Source: an uncultured Sphingomonas sp. (lineage in GTDB: Bacteria; Pseudomonadota; Alphaproteobacteria; Sphingomonadales; Sphingomonadaceae). From it: a stretch of 64,000 nucleotides of DNA. The notes under the pieces are model-generated. The model was not told the origin of the DNA, did not search any database, and saw only the letters and a program-made list of their open reading frames with translations. Below, piece after piece: positions 14,306-24,054 of this stretch (the first letter of the stretch is position 1; every line of letters begins with the position of its first letter). The position numbers and the translations under genes are program-made. The DNA is taken from positions 23,542 to 87,541 of the forward strand of contig NZ_CAMLDL010000011.1 of NCBI RefSeq assembly GCF_946478955.1, written 5' to 3'.

Positions 14306-17300
14306 TTAGAGGTCAGAGGCAGGAAGGCCCATGTCGAGAACGTCCTTGCGGGCCTTCTCCTTGGCATCATCCTGCAGCCCACCGTTGACCTGAAGGTACT
14401 CACGGAAGGCACGATTGGCCTCTCGGTTGGAGAGGTACTTCTGGTCACGCTCTTCGAGGATCGCTTTGGCTTCCTCGTTGAAGTCATTCATCACGTCGAC
14501 CACCATGTCGTGACGGTCGTCCTTGGTCCCGGCCAGGAAGGTCGGGTCGAGGAACAGAGACTCCAGAGCTTGCTCCATGGTCTCACCGTTGGCGTTGAAC
14601 GCCTCCTTGCCACGGATGCGCCGCAGCTCGGACACTTGCTCGGAGGACAGGGCGATGCCGCCGTCGACCTTCGAGACGTTGGTGATGTCGATGCCCAGCT
14701 CGCGTAGGCGAGCCTTCACCGGACTGATCTCTTCACCCTCGGTCTGTGAGCTATCCCCGAAGGAGATGCCCATCGTGCGACCCTTGACCTCGTCACCGAG
14801 GACGTCGCGCCGGGGAGACAGGTAGAGCGAGCCCCCGGGGATACCCCTGAGGATGCTGTCGCCCATCGTGATCACCTCGGGGGAGTACCCCATGATGCTC
14901 TCGGTGACCTGCTTGGATGAACCAGCCATTGGCACAAGGCGTCCGATGGAGCCCTGTAGGAACTTCTCCACCTTACGGAGGGCTCCGCCTTCGTCCTTCG
15001 CCATGACAATGTCCAAGAGGTCTTGGAGCGAGGTCAGGTAGGACTTCTCAAGGACAGCGTCCTTGGCAGCGAAGAAGGCAGTCTGGAAGAAGGCGTTGAA
15101 GCCCTCGTCGACCGACTTGTACTCGTCGTAGGCGTGGTAACCAGCATTGATCGCCTGCCCCCACATGGCACCCATAGCGAGTGTCAGGGAGAACGGATCG
15201 AGCCTGCCGATTTCCACGAAGCCACCGCCCGGGAAGTTAATCCGGTTCGGAGGTCCCGCGTCGAGCCCTGCGGAGTTCGTGAAGTTGCCGTTGGTGAGCG
15301 TGATGCCGCCGATGCCGCCGAGGATCGCACCGAGCTTGATGCCCAAGGTTCCGATCTCCAGCCGCGCCATCTCGATCTCCGCTTCCACCCCGCCCTTGGC
15401 GAGGATCGCAGCCGTCTCGGCAACCTTCGGGCCGAACATGGTGTTCGTCAGAAGGCCGCGTTCGAGAATACGCATAGGCGTGTTGATGTACGGCATGAGG
15501 ACACCCTCGACCTGGCCGAGACCGGCCCAACTGTCGATGTGCCTCGCAGTGGCCGCGAAGGACTTGCCCTTGGCGGTCTGCGGTCCATCCATCAGGAGCG
15601 ATCGATCGGCTTCCAGATCGACAGCCTTGGAGCGGTCGACGAGGAACTGCAGATCAGCCTCTCCTTCGAGATTGCCGTCATTCAGGAGCTTCTGCTCCAC
15701 CTTCTGTAGGATTTCCGAGGGAGGCATCTCAGCCAGCTCGACAGCGCGCTTCTGCGCGTGAGCCAGCATCTCTTCCTTGGTGTTGAAGCCCATCTCCATG
15801 GCCTCGCGGATCGCGTACCGCGCAGAGAGCGCGTAGGTTTCCTTGAGGGTCACGAACTGGCGACCGTAGTCATCGATTGCGCCCGTGAAGAGCTTCATGG
15901 ATGCTTGGCCTGCTTCGTCGAGGGTCGTGAGGCCGGTGGCCGCAGCACGTTCGGCAGCGTTGATCAGGCGAGCGAACGCTCCACCCGAGGCTGCACGATT
16001 GGCGAGCCGCTGCTCGAATAGGCCGGTGTCAGCAACGCCGATCCCGGGCTTGGCCTTGAACTCGCGGAGGTCCGGAGCCTTGAAGCCGTTCGCAAGCATC
16101 GTGTCCTGTGCCAGCCGCGCCTTAGTCGCTAGGCGACCTTCAGCTCCGGTAGCGACAGTGGCGATCCTTTCGACAGCCTTCCAGCCTTCCCAATCGATCC
16201 GAGAGGCCATGGCTTTGATGCCACGCCAGTGAGCTTCGCCGTAGACACGCCGTCCCACCTCCAGCTCGAAGCGGAGTGCGAGTGCGTCATCCAGTGCGCC
16301 GCCCTTCTCGAACTTGCGAGCTGCCCACCGCTTGGCCATGCCGTTGCGGAAGAAGTCGTGTCCGATGAACGAGATCGTGTTGAACAGGCCGGTCGCCGGA
16401 GTGAGCGCGTTGGAGCGCAACCAGGAGCTGACCGAGTTCATGGTGCGGCGGTAGGCCGTCCACTCTCTCGCCTTGCCAGCGTCTTGGATCATGTCCGCGA
16501 CTTGGTCGATGTCGTCCGCAGTGCGGAGGCGTTGGATCAGGGCAGTGAGTTCTTCATCACCCAGCTCCTTCAGCGCCCCATTCACCTTCTCGCGGATGCC
16601 GTCGATGGTCGGAGCCTCGAACACATCATCGAACTCAGCGCGAGCCACGCCGCCCGCCTGACGGACCTGTAGGGCCCGACCAGCATTGGTGCCGATAGCG
16701 CGAGCCTGCGCGACCACGTGAGCGGCCTTCGTCAGTGCCTCTGCCAGTTCCTCGCGGGAACCTTCGACGCCCTTGCGGATCAGCGGGAGATACTTCTCCT
16801 TCGCCTTCACCAGCTGGACGCCGCCGTACAGCATCATGTGCTGCGACAGTACCTGATCGGGGATGCCCTTCTTGGACCGCTCGACGGCTTCGCCGAGCTT
16901 CGCCATGAGATCACCTTCCTTGATCAGGTCGGCCACCTCACGCTTCACCGTGGCGTTGCGTAGGGTCTCCGTCTTGACCTTCAGGAAGTCGAGGCCGTCC
17001 TCCATGATCGTGATCGCCTTGCGGACAGTGTCCGTGTCGACGTCAGGATTATCGAGGTCGAAACCGAGCATCGAGCGGAAGTGCGGATCGTCGATCTGCG
17101 TACCGTTCGCCATCGCGTTCTCGATGCGAGTTGCGAGGTGTTCAGCTTCGACAGCCGTGAGCTTGCCGAGGCGTTGTTCAAGGGCCTTGCGGGCAGCTGC
17201 GGGATCACCCATCAGCTCGCGCATGGAGAACAGCGCGCCGTCCTCCACCACGTCGTCGGCTTGGCCGGTGAGCGTGTTAATCTTAGGGGTCGTGCCGTCA

Positions 17301-17980
17301 ACGCGCTGCGCTGCCGTCTTGCCGGTGCGAAGCTCCTTGCCCAGCTCGCCTAGCTCTTCAGCGCCCTCATGGACGGCATCAGCTGGCTTGAACTTGGTCG
17401 TGAGCCTCTTGGTCTTGAGCGTCGGGGACTTGCCCCAGCGCACGACTTCAACTGCGCGGTCGAAGCCCCACTTGGCTCCACCAGTGACCACCTTGCCGAG
17501 CAGCCATCCACCGCCGACGCCGATAGCGCCACCGAGTGCTGCGCCCTGCAGGCGGCTCTTAAAGTTTCCTTCGGCGCTACCCGCTCCATAGAGCGCGCCT
17601 TCAATACCGCCGACGGTCATCATTCCCTTGACACCAGTGCCGAGGGCCTTGACGCCGCCGAGCCCGCCGACGAGACCGCCAGCCAGCTGCCCACCGAGGT
17701 AGGACTTCGAGTGTTCCTCAGAGACACCACCAACGATCGCACGGTTCTCCGCGAGTGCCTTCTGGTAGTCCTTGCCGAGGACGATATGGTCGGCCAACGC
17801 TCCGGCTTCGTCGAGGAAGCCGAAGGTCACCGTGTCGGCTACGCCGTAGACAAACGCACCGACGTCGTCAGTGCCGTCCACAGCAGCCCGAACGGAACCC
17901 TCACGGGTAGGACGCGGACGAGTTTCAGTGCGAGCGCCGGGGCGGCTCTCCGCACGGAGCTGGTCGAGATACTTTCCCAT
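14306..17980 (-). CDS. Internal virion protein, T7 gp16 counterpart
   Basis: 1224 residues, the largest protein of the prophage, in the position and near the length of T7 gp16 (1318). Gly-rich hydrophobic segments near residues 95-165 (GGQLAGGLVGGLGG, GAALGGAIGVGGGWLLG) could enter a membrane. The remainder is helical. I see no lytic transglycosylase domain at the N-terminus, where T7 gp16 has one; a muramidase-like domain is found instead in the neighbouring gp15-position protein. It is expected to be ejected with gp14 and gp15 homologues to form the channel across the cell envelope. Confidence 0.85.
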   Translation of the reverse strand: MGKYLDQLRAESRPGARTETRPRPTREGSVRAAVDGTDDVGAFVYGVADTVTFGFLDEAGALADHIVLGKDYQKALAENRAIVGGVSEEHSKSYLGGQLAGGLVGGLGGVKALGTGVKGMMTVGGIEGALYGAGSAEGNFKSRLQGAALGGAIGVGGGWLLGKVVTGGAKWGFDRAVEVVRWGKSPTLKTKRLTTKFKPADAVHEGAEELGELGKELRTGKTAAQRVDGTTPKINTLTGQADDVVEDGALFSMRELMGDPAAARKALEQRLGKLTAVEAEHLATRIENAMANGTQIDDPHFRSMLGFDLDNPDVDTDTVRKAITIMEDGLDFLKVKTETLRNATVKREVADLIKEGDLMAKLGEAVERSKKGIPDQVLSQHMMLYGGVQLVKAKEKYLPLIRKGVEGSREELAEALTKAAHVVAQARAIGTNAGRALQVRQAGGVARAEFDDVFEAPTIDGIREKVNGALKELGDEELTALIQRLRTADDIDQVADMIQDAGKAREWTAYRRTMNSVSSWLRSNALTPATGLFNTISFIGHDFFRNGMAKRWAARKFEKGGALDDALALRFELEVGRRVYGEAHWRGIKAMASRIDWEGWKAVERIATVATGAEGRLATKARLAQDTMLANGFKAPDLREFKAKPGIGVADTGLFEQRLANRAASGGAFARLINAAERAAATGLTTLDEAGQASMKLFTGAIDDYGRQFVTLKETYALSARYAIREAMEMGFNTKEEMLAHAQKRAVELAEMPPSEILQKVEQKLLNDGNLEGEADLQFLVDRSKAVDLEADRSLLMDGPQTAKGKSFAATARHIDSWAGLGQVEGVLMPYINTPMRILERGLLTNTMFGPKVAETAAILAKGGVEAEIEMARLEIGTLGIKLGAILGGIGGITLTNGNFTNSAGLDAGPPNRINFPGGGFVEIGRLDPFSLTLAMGAMWGQAINAGYHAYDEYKSVDEGFNAFFQTAFFAAKDAVLEKSYLTSLQDLLDIVMAKDEGGALRKVEKFLQGSIGRLVPMAGSSKQVTESIMGYSPEVITMGDSILRGIPGGSLYLSPRRDVLGDEVKGRTMGISFGDSSQTEGEEISPVKARLRELGIDITNVSKVDGGIALSSEQVSELRRIRGKEAFNANGETMEQALESLFLDPTFLAGTKDDRHDMVVDVMNDFNEEAKAILEERDQKYLSNREANRAFREYLQVNGGLQDDAKEKARKDVLDMGLPASDL

Positions 17981-18001
17981 GAGGGTTCCTTTTAGGTGTC
18001 C

Positions 18002-20281
18002 TTAGCGGACGTTAGGGGTGGACGTGTTGTAGCCGCGCTTGCGGAAGGCCTCGACGAGGGTCTTTTCCATTTCCTCACCGAACTTGGAGAGGTCAGCGCC
18101 TTGATCCTGGCCCATCTTGCCGCCGCGAACGACGGCCCGCTTGATGCCAGCGTCAATGTCAGCTTCGATCTTGTTCCGGACGGTGCCCCTGATGCGAGGA
18201 TCGATCATGCCCTTCAGGTCGCGACCGAGGTCGTCCATTCGGGTCATGTAGTCCTGATAGGGTGCGCTCTCCGTGCGGAGCTGGCCGAGGGCCGACAGTT
18301 CCTTGTAGACACTTGCGCGGAACTCGTTGCGTTCCTCCGGATCAGAGATCGCGTTGGAGCGAGCGAGCAGCTCGGCAGTGGCTTCGGAGATTGGCTTGCG
18401 GCCTGCGAGGACCGGAGCGAGGAAGTCGTTGGAACGTCGTTCCATCCGCTCCCGCTTGATCTCACGCAGCTCGTTGCGATCTTCGCGAGCTTCCGCCCGT
18501 GCTTGCCGTTCCTCCGACCGATCTTCGCGGGCGTCGGACTCCAGCCGCTGAACGGTCTGGTAGCCGGTCTCGGGATCGATGTCGCCGCGCTTCACGGCTT
18601 CCTGAATATCAGCGACGGTAGGCTTGGGCCCGCCGATGCCGATGAACCGACCGAGTAGAGCGCGAGCGCCTTCGTCCTGACGTTCCTTCGTCTTGCGCGT
18701 ATCTTCCTCGCGGATTTCCTTGAGGACACTGACGCGGTACTGCCGGAGCCGATTGCGCTGCTCCTGCGAGAGCGTGAAGCCCCGAGGTGCGGCGGTCAGG
18801 CCGGAGAGTGACGGAACGGAACCATCGAGCGGAGCCTGCTCGGCCATGTCGGCGCGAGAGGGAGCCCGAGGGATCGAACCTTCGACGATAGGAATGTCGA
18901 CGATGCCAGCGTCAACGCCGCCCACGCCGGATAGGCCGAGCTTCGCTGCGAGACGGTTGATGCGGTTGTTCCAGCCCTGCTTGAACTGCGCCTTGCCGGG
19001 GACATTGTCAGCGACCCAGTTGAGCCTTGCGCGGTAGAGCGCGAGAGCCGTCTCGGGATCGTCGTTAGCCTTGGCCAGGATGTTCTTGCCAGCGGAGCCG
19101 CCAGTGATCGAAGCGTCGAACGCGATGGCAGCGACCAGAGGATCAGCCGCATCGAACGCCGGGGACCAATACTTGTCCTTGAGGATTTTCGTCGCCTGCG
19201 CCTTGGTCAGGTTCTTGATGTCGACGCCGGGGTTCCACTTGGCCGTGACACCGAACTTGGTGAGGCCTGCGCCGTCACCGAGGTCGACCACCTCGTCGCC
19301 ACCTTCGAGCTGATCCGCAATGAAGTTGGTCAGCTGGTCTTTCGACATAGGCGGGGGTGGAGGCGGAGGCGGCGGAGCGTCAGGGTCACCCGCGAGGATG
19401 GCCCGTTCAGCTGCAGCGTCGTCACGCGAAGCGGTCTGCCCAGAGGCAGCTGCAACGTCACCTTCGACCATGCGAAGGATCGAGATAGCGCGTTCCGGAT
19501 CGTCGAACTTGATCTCTTCGACCACACCCTGAACGGCACCGAGGAACGCCTCTTGTGCCTTAGGGCCATCGACGGTGTCGATCAGCTGGTCGTTGAACTC
19601 CTGAAGGGTAACCGGCAGGCCCTGCTTGAGCCGCAGCCGCACGTTGTCGGCAGCGTTGTTCAGGCTCTCCGTAGCAACCTGCTGCTTGATCTTGTCGACC
19701 GCGCCGGAGCGCAGCTTGGCAGAGAACTCGCGGAGGTGCTGGAAGGTCAGCGCGGATGCCTCGGGGGAACCGAAGTCACGCTGCTTGCCGTCAGGCCTTA
19801 GGTACTCTTGGAGCCTCCCGTGGAGGAACTCGTCGAACTCTTCGGGGGTCGCGGGATCATCGGGGTTATTGAGGAAGGCTTCCGCCTCTTCGCTGACCGT
19901 GTCGATGAAGGTGAGCGTCTCGCGCTCATGCTTGCCCTTCGAGAAGGCAGTCCGGTAGGCGTTGGACTTCGCGGCCAGCTCGGGGTCCTCGGAGCCGGTG
20001 AGGCTATCGATCTGACCCTGTGCGCCGTCCTGCTCGTCCTGCTTGGTCTGCTTGGTGTTGGCGTAGGTCTGGAAGCTCTCGGCAGTCTTTTGGAGACCAC
20101 CGAAGATTGCCCGCAGCTCGTCGGCTGCGCCCCCGTCGCCAAGGCGCGCTGTACGCATCTCGGCCTGAGGGCGGAAGTCGCCGTTGTCGGTGTTGCGCCG
20201 CTCCGGCAGAACACCCGCACGACGATTGACCTTCGCATCCCGCTGGGGGACGCGGGCCTGTACGGTTGAAAGGTCTGCCAT
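18002..20281 (-). CDS. Internal virion protein, T7 gp15 counterpart, with muramidase-like domain
   Basis: 759 residues in the gp15 position. Residues 1-300 and 450-759 are helical and charged. A run of nine prolines (303-311) leads into a domain at about 313-448 that resembles glycoside hydrolase family 108: EGGDEVV with the candidate acid E326, GLTKFGVTA, KDKYW, FDASITGGSAG and GWNNRINRL. This would cut peptidoglycan during DNA ejection. T7 gp15 has no such enzyme domain; T7 keeps its transglycosylase in gp16. The domain call is from motif recall and has not been searched. Confidence 0.82.
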   Translation of the reverse strand: MADLSTVQARVPQRDAKVNRRAGVLPERRNTDNGDFRPQAEMRTARLGDGGAADELRAIFGGLQKTAESFQTYANTKQTKQDEQDGAQGQIDSLTGSEDPELAAKSNAYRTAFSKGKHERETLTFIDTVSEEAEAFLNNPDDPATPEEFDEFLHGRLQEYLRPDGKQRDFGSPEASALTFQHLREFSAKLRSGAVDKIKQQVATESLNNAADNVRLRLKQGLPVTLQEFNDQLIDTVDGPKAQEAFLGAVQGVVEEIKFDDPERAISILRMVEGDVAAASGQTASRDDAAAERAILAGDPDAPPPPPPPPPMSKDQLTNFIADQLEGGDEVVDLGDGAGLTKFGVTAKWNPGVDIKNLTKAQATKILKDKYWSPAFDAADPLVAAIAFDASITGGSAGKNILAKANDDPETALALYRARLNWVADNVPGKAQFKQGWNNRINRLAAKLGLSGVGGVDAGIVDIPIVEGSIPRAPSRADMAEQAPLDGSVPSLSGLTAAPRGFTLSQEQRNRLRQYRVSVLKEIREEDTRKTKERQDEGARALLGRFIGIGGPKPTVADIQEAVKRGDIDPETGYQTVQRLESDAREDRSEERQARAEAREDRNELREIKRERMERRSNDFLAPVLAGRKPISEATAELLARSNAISDPEERNEFRASVYKELSALGQLRTESAPYQDYMTRMDDLGRDLKGMIDPRIRGTVRNKIEADIDAGIKRAVVRGGKMGQDQGADLSKFGEEMEKTLVEAFRKRGYNTSTPNVR

Positions 20282-20284
20282 GGG

Positions 20285-20758
20285 TTACCCTCTTGAGACT
20301 TTGGCGTTCTGGACGCCCATCCAGCCCGACGCCGCAGCGTTGGCGATCTGGAGGCCAGCCCCGAGGGCCGACACGTTGTTGACTTGGGAGTAGGCCTGCG
20401 TTGCCTCTGCGGTGTTGGCGCGTTGGCGGCTCTCCTGGTTGGCAAGAGTGCGATCCTTGGACAGCTCGCCCTGCATGGCGGAGTCGTTCAGGAGTGCCTC
20501 AATGTTGCCCGAGGAGGTCGACAAGCCAGCTTCGCCAGCGGCTGCTCGGATGCGCGCCTGCTCACGGCGGGTTGCTCGCATCTGGTCGAACAGCTCGCCC
20601 GTAGCCTTCTGACGAGCTTCCTCGTTCGTGACTTCGAGCTGGTTAGCGATTGCCTTGTTCTGAGCCTTGGCGACCTTGGCCTGCTGCATGACGCTGAAGC
20701 CAGTGCTGGCGACCGCCGTGACGGCGAGCGCAATCGACGCCGTGACGGGATCACACAT
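20285..20758 (-). CDS. Internal virion protein, T7 gp14 counterpart
   Basis: 157 residues. A hydrophobic N-terminus (MCDPVTASIALAVTAVAST) precedes a long helical, Ala/Gln-rich body (AKAQNKAIANQLEV, RREQARIRAAAGEAGLS), and a second weakly hydrophobic stretch lies near the end (ALGAGLQIANAAASGWMG). This profile and position match T7 gp14, thought to form the outer-membrane part of the ejection channel. It overlaps the upstream gene by 8 bp. Confidence 0.82.
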   Translation of the reverse strand: MCDPVTASIALAVTAVASTGFSVMQQAKVAKAQNKAIANQLEVTNEEARQKATGELFDQMRATRREQARIRAAAGEAGLSTSSGNIEALLNDSAMQGELSKDRTLANQESRQRANTAEATQAYSQVNNVSALGAGLQIANAAASGWMGVQNAKVSRG

Positions 20759-21227
20759 GGGTTGTCCTTATGAATATGTGGAAAAGGTGAGGCCCGAAGT
20801 GGGTCTCTCGGACGAGCTTGAACCCGCCCCATTCCAGCCACTTCATCGAGACCTTGTTGCGGTCGTCGATGTAGTTCCAGAGGATAGGGTACGGCTCGTT
20901 CAGCTCGTTGAAGTAGCGACGTGTGCGCCTCGCGATCCCGAGGGCTTCCGTCTGAATATCGTCCGACCCGAGCATCCATACGATGCCGACGCCGGGGAGT
21001 GGTGAAGGGGCTGCGCCGAACATGGCGATTACCCCTCCCCCTTGAGAGGTGATCGCATAGGAGTGCGACGAGATTGCGAGCGAATCCTTCAGGGCTCGCT
21101 CCGCCGTCGTCCCGGCCATCGCCTCGATCTCGTCGAGGTCACAGCGCCGGAGCTTGGGCGTAAGCTGATCGGTCCACGCCTCCACCACATCGGTGTCGAC
21201 ATGGCGGAGGTCGTGAACTTGGATCAT
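20751..21227 (-). CDS. T7 gp13-like protein with GNAT-type fold
   Basis: 158 residues from ATG 21227, coupled by ATGA to the tail tube B gene. The pattern resembles a GNAT acyltransferase (GVIAMFGAAPSPLPGVGIVW, ALGIARRTRRYFNEL, WLEWGGFKLVRE), the fold attributed to the gp13 family of T7-like phages. Whether it is catalytic is unknown. In T7, gp13 is needed for virion assembly. The position between gp12 and gp14 homologues supports the call. Confidence 0.75.
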   Translation of the reverse strand: MIQVHDLRHVDTDVVEAWTDQLTPKLRRCDLDEIEAMAGTTAERALKDSLAISSHSYAITSQGGGVIAMFGAAPSPLPGVGIVWMLGSDDIQTEALGIARRTRRYFNELNEPYPILWNYIDDRNKVSMKWLEWGGFKLVRETHFGPHLFHIFIRTTHV

Positions 21228-23398
21228 CCTTGGGTCCTATTCCAGTAGAAGCCCTCCCACTCAGCCGACACGAAGGTCGACGCGACGTGGGTATCGTTCG
21301 AGATGCTGACGGTGGCCTGAGAGGCATCGCCGTAGACTTGGAACGAGTAGCTTCCGGTGTGGAAGGCAGGGGTGTTGAGGCGGAGGTCATCCTCGCCGAC
21401 GATCTTGCCGGTGAAGTCCGCGATCTTGGCTGGCACCACACTCTCGACGTCCGGAGCCGCAGCGGCCCCATAGGGGGACACCTCGGTGCGGAAGAAGGCA
21501 GTGCCGGTGTAGTAGAGCGTGAACGTCCGCAGCTGAAGCCGTCCGGTCGTCACAGGTCGCCCTTGGTAGTCCTGAGGGAACTGCCGGGAGAACGTGAGGC
21601 GGAGCGTGTACTTCTCGCCGCCCGTCGCCGGTTGCGTTTCGTTACCCTGAACCGTGACCGTCTTGTTGCCCGTCCAGATGTACTGAGCGGGGTTGATCAG
21701 AGAGCCAGGTCGCGTCGGATGGGTCTTGCCACGCACCAAGCGGAACTTGGTCGTGTCAGCCTCATACGGCAGGTTGAACGTCGTGCGATCGGTCGAAGAG
21801 TTGTAGGTGCCCGTGATGGCCACGCGCCGGTCGAGGAACACCTGAATGTTCTGCTCGGCAGGCTTGGCCTTGGGCTCCAGATGGACGCGCTCTAGGAACA
21901 CACCTTCGGTGCCCCTGCGGATCAGCAGATAGAGATACCCGCCGATGTACTCGCCGCCAATGACGGTGCCGCCGAAGTCCCATTCACGCCATGCGCTCAT
22001 GAGCTTCTCGTTGCCGTTCCAGTAGAACTGGTAGGCGTAGACCTTCGAGCTGCCGGTGATCGCGAAGAGGGCCTTGAGGTTCGGAGCTGAGACCAGCTTC
22101 CGGAGCCCTGCGGGGAGATAGCTCGGGCAGTGCGCGGTGATCTCCGCCGCAGCCGTTGCTTCGTTCCCGTCCATCCGCGTGTATTCCCACACGATGGAGC
22201 TGCCATTCTGATCGCCGCAGAAGTACGCTTCGGACCCGATGGTGACAGGGCGAACACGGGTGTTCACCTCGTAGTTCATCACAGGGTCGAACGCGACCGA
22301 GGTCGGCGTCATTCCGTCCTCACCGTTGGTGAGACTGAACTGGGTCTGGTCGGCCATCACGAAGATGCCATCGTTGAACGGAACGGCATGGTTGAGGATC
22401 GCCACGTTGGTCGTGGAGATCGCCATGTCGATCACGTCGCTGTCGATGTAGTCCATGACAGTCGTGCGCCAGAAGTTGCCGAAGCCACCAGCCTCGCTGA
22501 CGATAGCGTTCTCGTCCGACAGGAAGCCGAGCCGGTTCTGATAGAAGAACACGTCGCGGATCGTGCGGTTGATGAACGTCGGGCCAGGATTGGTCTGGAT
22601 GTCTCCGGTGCGCCTTGGGGCCCAGCTGAAGGGTGCGAAGGTGAACGTACCATCGGCCTCGCGCACAAGGGCGTGGGGCATGGTCGTCGACTTGATCTGA
22701 TTGCGCTGGTTCGGTCCAACAGTCTCGTCCCACACACCGCCATTGCGGCGAACGTAGAAGGACGTGAAGCCGGTCTCCGTCGAGCCCACCACCATGTAGT
22801 AGGCACCATCGGGAGCATCCTGAGGGAGCTTCTCGATGCTGGCCACCTTGCCGAGCAGCCCGCCATTGACGGGGTTCGGCTGGTACTGGCTGTCGGAGCC
22901 TTTCACCTGATTTAGGAGCGCGCCGACGAACCCGCCCATTTCCTTGGGATCGGGGTTGACCCAGCGATAGTAGTTGGGATCAGGGATCGTGTCGGTGCCT
23001 TCGCCGTCCAGCTCGACCTTGACGTTCGCGTTGACGATGAAGGTGTAGTCCGCAACCGACATGGCGCGGAAGTCGCCGCTCGCCAGATAGCCGAGGCCAC
23101 CCGGGGCGTTGACGACCTTCGGATCGCCGGTCTCATGATCGAACACCTTGAGGGTCGCACCGTCGGCCACGACAATGTATCGCTCGCCAACGTCGCGGTT
23201 GATGTGGTGGATGAAGGCGTCGTCGGAGATAACCCCGAGGTGCTTCACGACTTCCGTAGGAGGCCGCTTGCCGACGCCATCCGAGATCACCGCCCACGTG
23301 TTCAGTTCGTACTCGGTCTGATCCGAGGAACGCATGATGGGCGGCTGCTGGCTTACGCCATTGTAGAGTGCCGATAGCACCCGCTGCCGTAGGCTCAT
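21224..23398 (-). CDS. Tail tubular protein B (T7 gp12-like)
   Basis: 724 residues (T7 gp12 has 794). The N-terminus SALYNGVSQQPPIMRSSDQ is the family signature (YxGVSQQPP). The rest is beta-rich, consistent with the tail nozzle fold. It forms the distal tail tube to which fibres attach. Its ATG overlaps the gp11 homologue stop by one base. Confidence 0.95.
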   Translation of the reverse strand: MSLRQRVLSALYNGVSQQPPIMRSSDQTEYELNTWAVISDGVGKRPPTEVVKHLGVISDDAFIHHINRDVGERYIVVADGATLKVFDHETGDPKVVNAPGGLGYLASGDFRAMSVADYTFIVNANVKVELDGEGTDTIPDPNYYRWVNPDPKEMGGFVGALLNQVKGSDSQYQPNPVNGGLLGKVASIEKLPQDAPDGAYYMVVGSTETGFTSFYVRRNGGVWDETVGPNQRNQIKSTTMPHALVREADGTFTFAPFSWAPRRTGDIQTNPGPTFINRTIRDVFFYQNRLGFLSDENAIVSEAGGFGNFWRTTVMDYIDSDVIDMAISTTNVAILNHAVPFNDGIFVMADQTQFSLTNGEDGMTPTSVAFDPVMNYEVNTRVRPVTIGSEAYFCGDQNGSSIVWEYTRMDGNEATAAAEITAHCPSYLPAGLRKLVSAPNLKALFAITGSSKVYAYQFYWNGNEKLMSAWREWDFGGTVIGGEYIGGYLYLLIRRGTEGVFLERVHLEPKAKPAEQNIQVFLDRRVAITGTYNSSTDRTTFNLPYEADTTKFRLVRGKTHPTRPGSLINPAQYIWTGNKTVTVQGNETQPATGGEKYTLRLTFSRQFPQDYQGRPVTTGRLQLRTFTLYYTGTAFFRTEVSPYGAAAAPDVESVVPAKIADFTGKIVGEDDLRLNTPAFHTGSYSFQVYGDASQATVSISNDTHVASTFVSAEWEGFYWNRTQG

Positions 23399-23994
23399 TA
23401 GTACATCCGATTTCCGAAGGCACCGAGGGACGACCCACGGAACATATTGGTGTCACGCGAGGCGCGCTCTTCGCGCTCCAGCAGGACCCAGGCCGTAGCC
23501 TCGTCCTCCGCTTGGAAGCGGTCGAGTATCTGAGATCCGATTACTCGGCTCTGGAACTTGCGGCCCGCAGAGGTTGCCACGTAGGCCCGAGCGGTCTCCG
23601 GCAAGTCCTCGAAGGCGAACCCCCAAACGATCTTGACGGGAACCGGCGAGGCGAACTCGAAGGTGCGCTCGTCGCGGTTGTAGAGGGCCATGACGTTCTT
23701 GGTCGGGTGACGACGCTGAACGATGTTCGTGAAGTTGTCCGAAGCGTCCAGCTTGAGTGCCCCTGTGGGGACTGCAATGACGCCGTCGATGTCGGGCGAC
23801 AGCTCGTAGGCTTCGTCGGTGTTCCAGTTCCATCCACGGCTCTGGATACGACGAGAGACCTTGGTCAGCTCGGCCTTGGCGATATTGACGTCCTTGATGC
23901 CGGAGACAGCAAGGGTGTTCACTGGGGCCTGACCGATGCTCATTAGCATCTCGTTGACGGCGTCCAGCTCCGTCATGACTTGGATCATGGGCAT
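23398..23994 (-). CDS. Tail tubular protein A (T7 gp11-like)
   Basis: 198 residues, equal in size to T7 gp11 (196). The N-terminal segment (DAVNEMLMSIGQAPVNTL) and RIQSRGWNWNTDE are family hallmarks. It forms the dodecameric ring between portal and nozzle. It is the first gene after the terminator at 24013-24044, as gene 11 follows T-phi in T7. Confidence 0.95.
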   Translation of the reverse strand: MPMIQVMTELDAVNEMLMSIGQAPVNTLAVSGIKDVNIAKAELTKVSRRIQSRGWNWNTDEAYELSPDIDGVIAVPTGALKLDASDNFTNIVQRRHPTKNVMALYNRDERTFEFASPVPVKIVWGFAFEDLPETARAYVATSAGRKFQSRVIGSQILDRFQAEDEATAWVLLEREERASRDTNMFRGSSLGAFGNRMY

Positions 23995-24012
23995 GGGAGA
24001 AGCTCCAATGTG

Positions 24013-24044
24013 AAAAAATAGGGGAGCCTCCGAAGAGACTCCCC
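24013..24044 (-). terminator. Terminator after the capsid gene (T-phi equivalent)
   Basis: On the minus strand a 10-bp stem (24035-24044 with 24021-24030, one mismatch) and a TTCG-containing loop are followed by TATTTTTT. This is a canonical stem plus T-run, placed between capsid and tail tube A as the main T7 RNA polymerase terminator is in T7. Confidence 0.85.
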
Positions 24045-24054
24045 CACATTTGGG

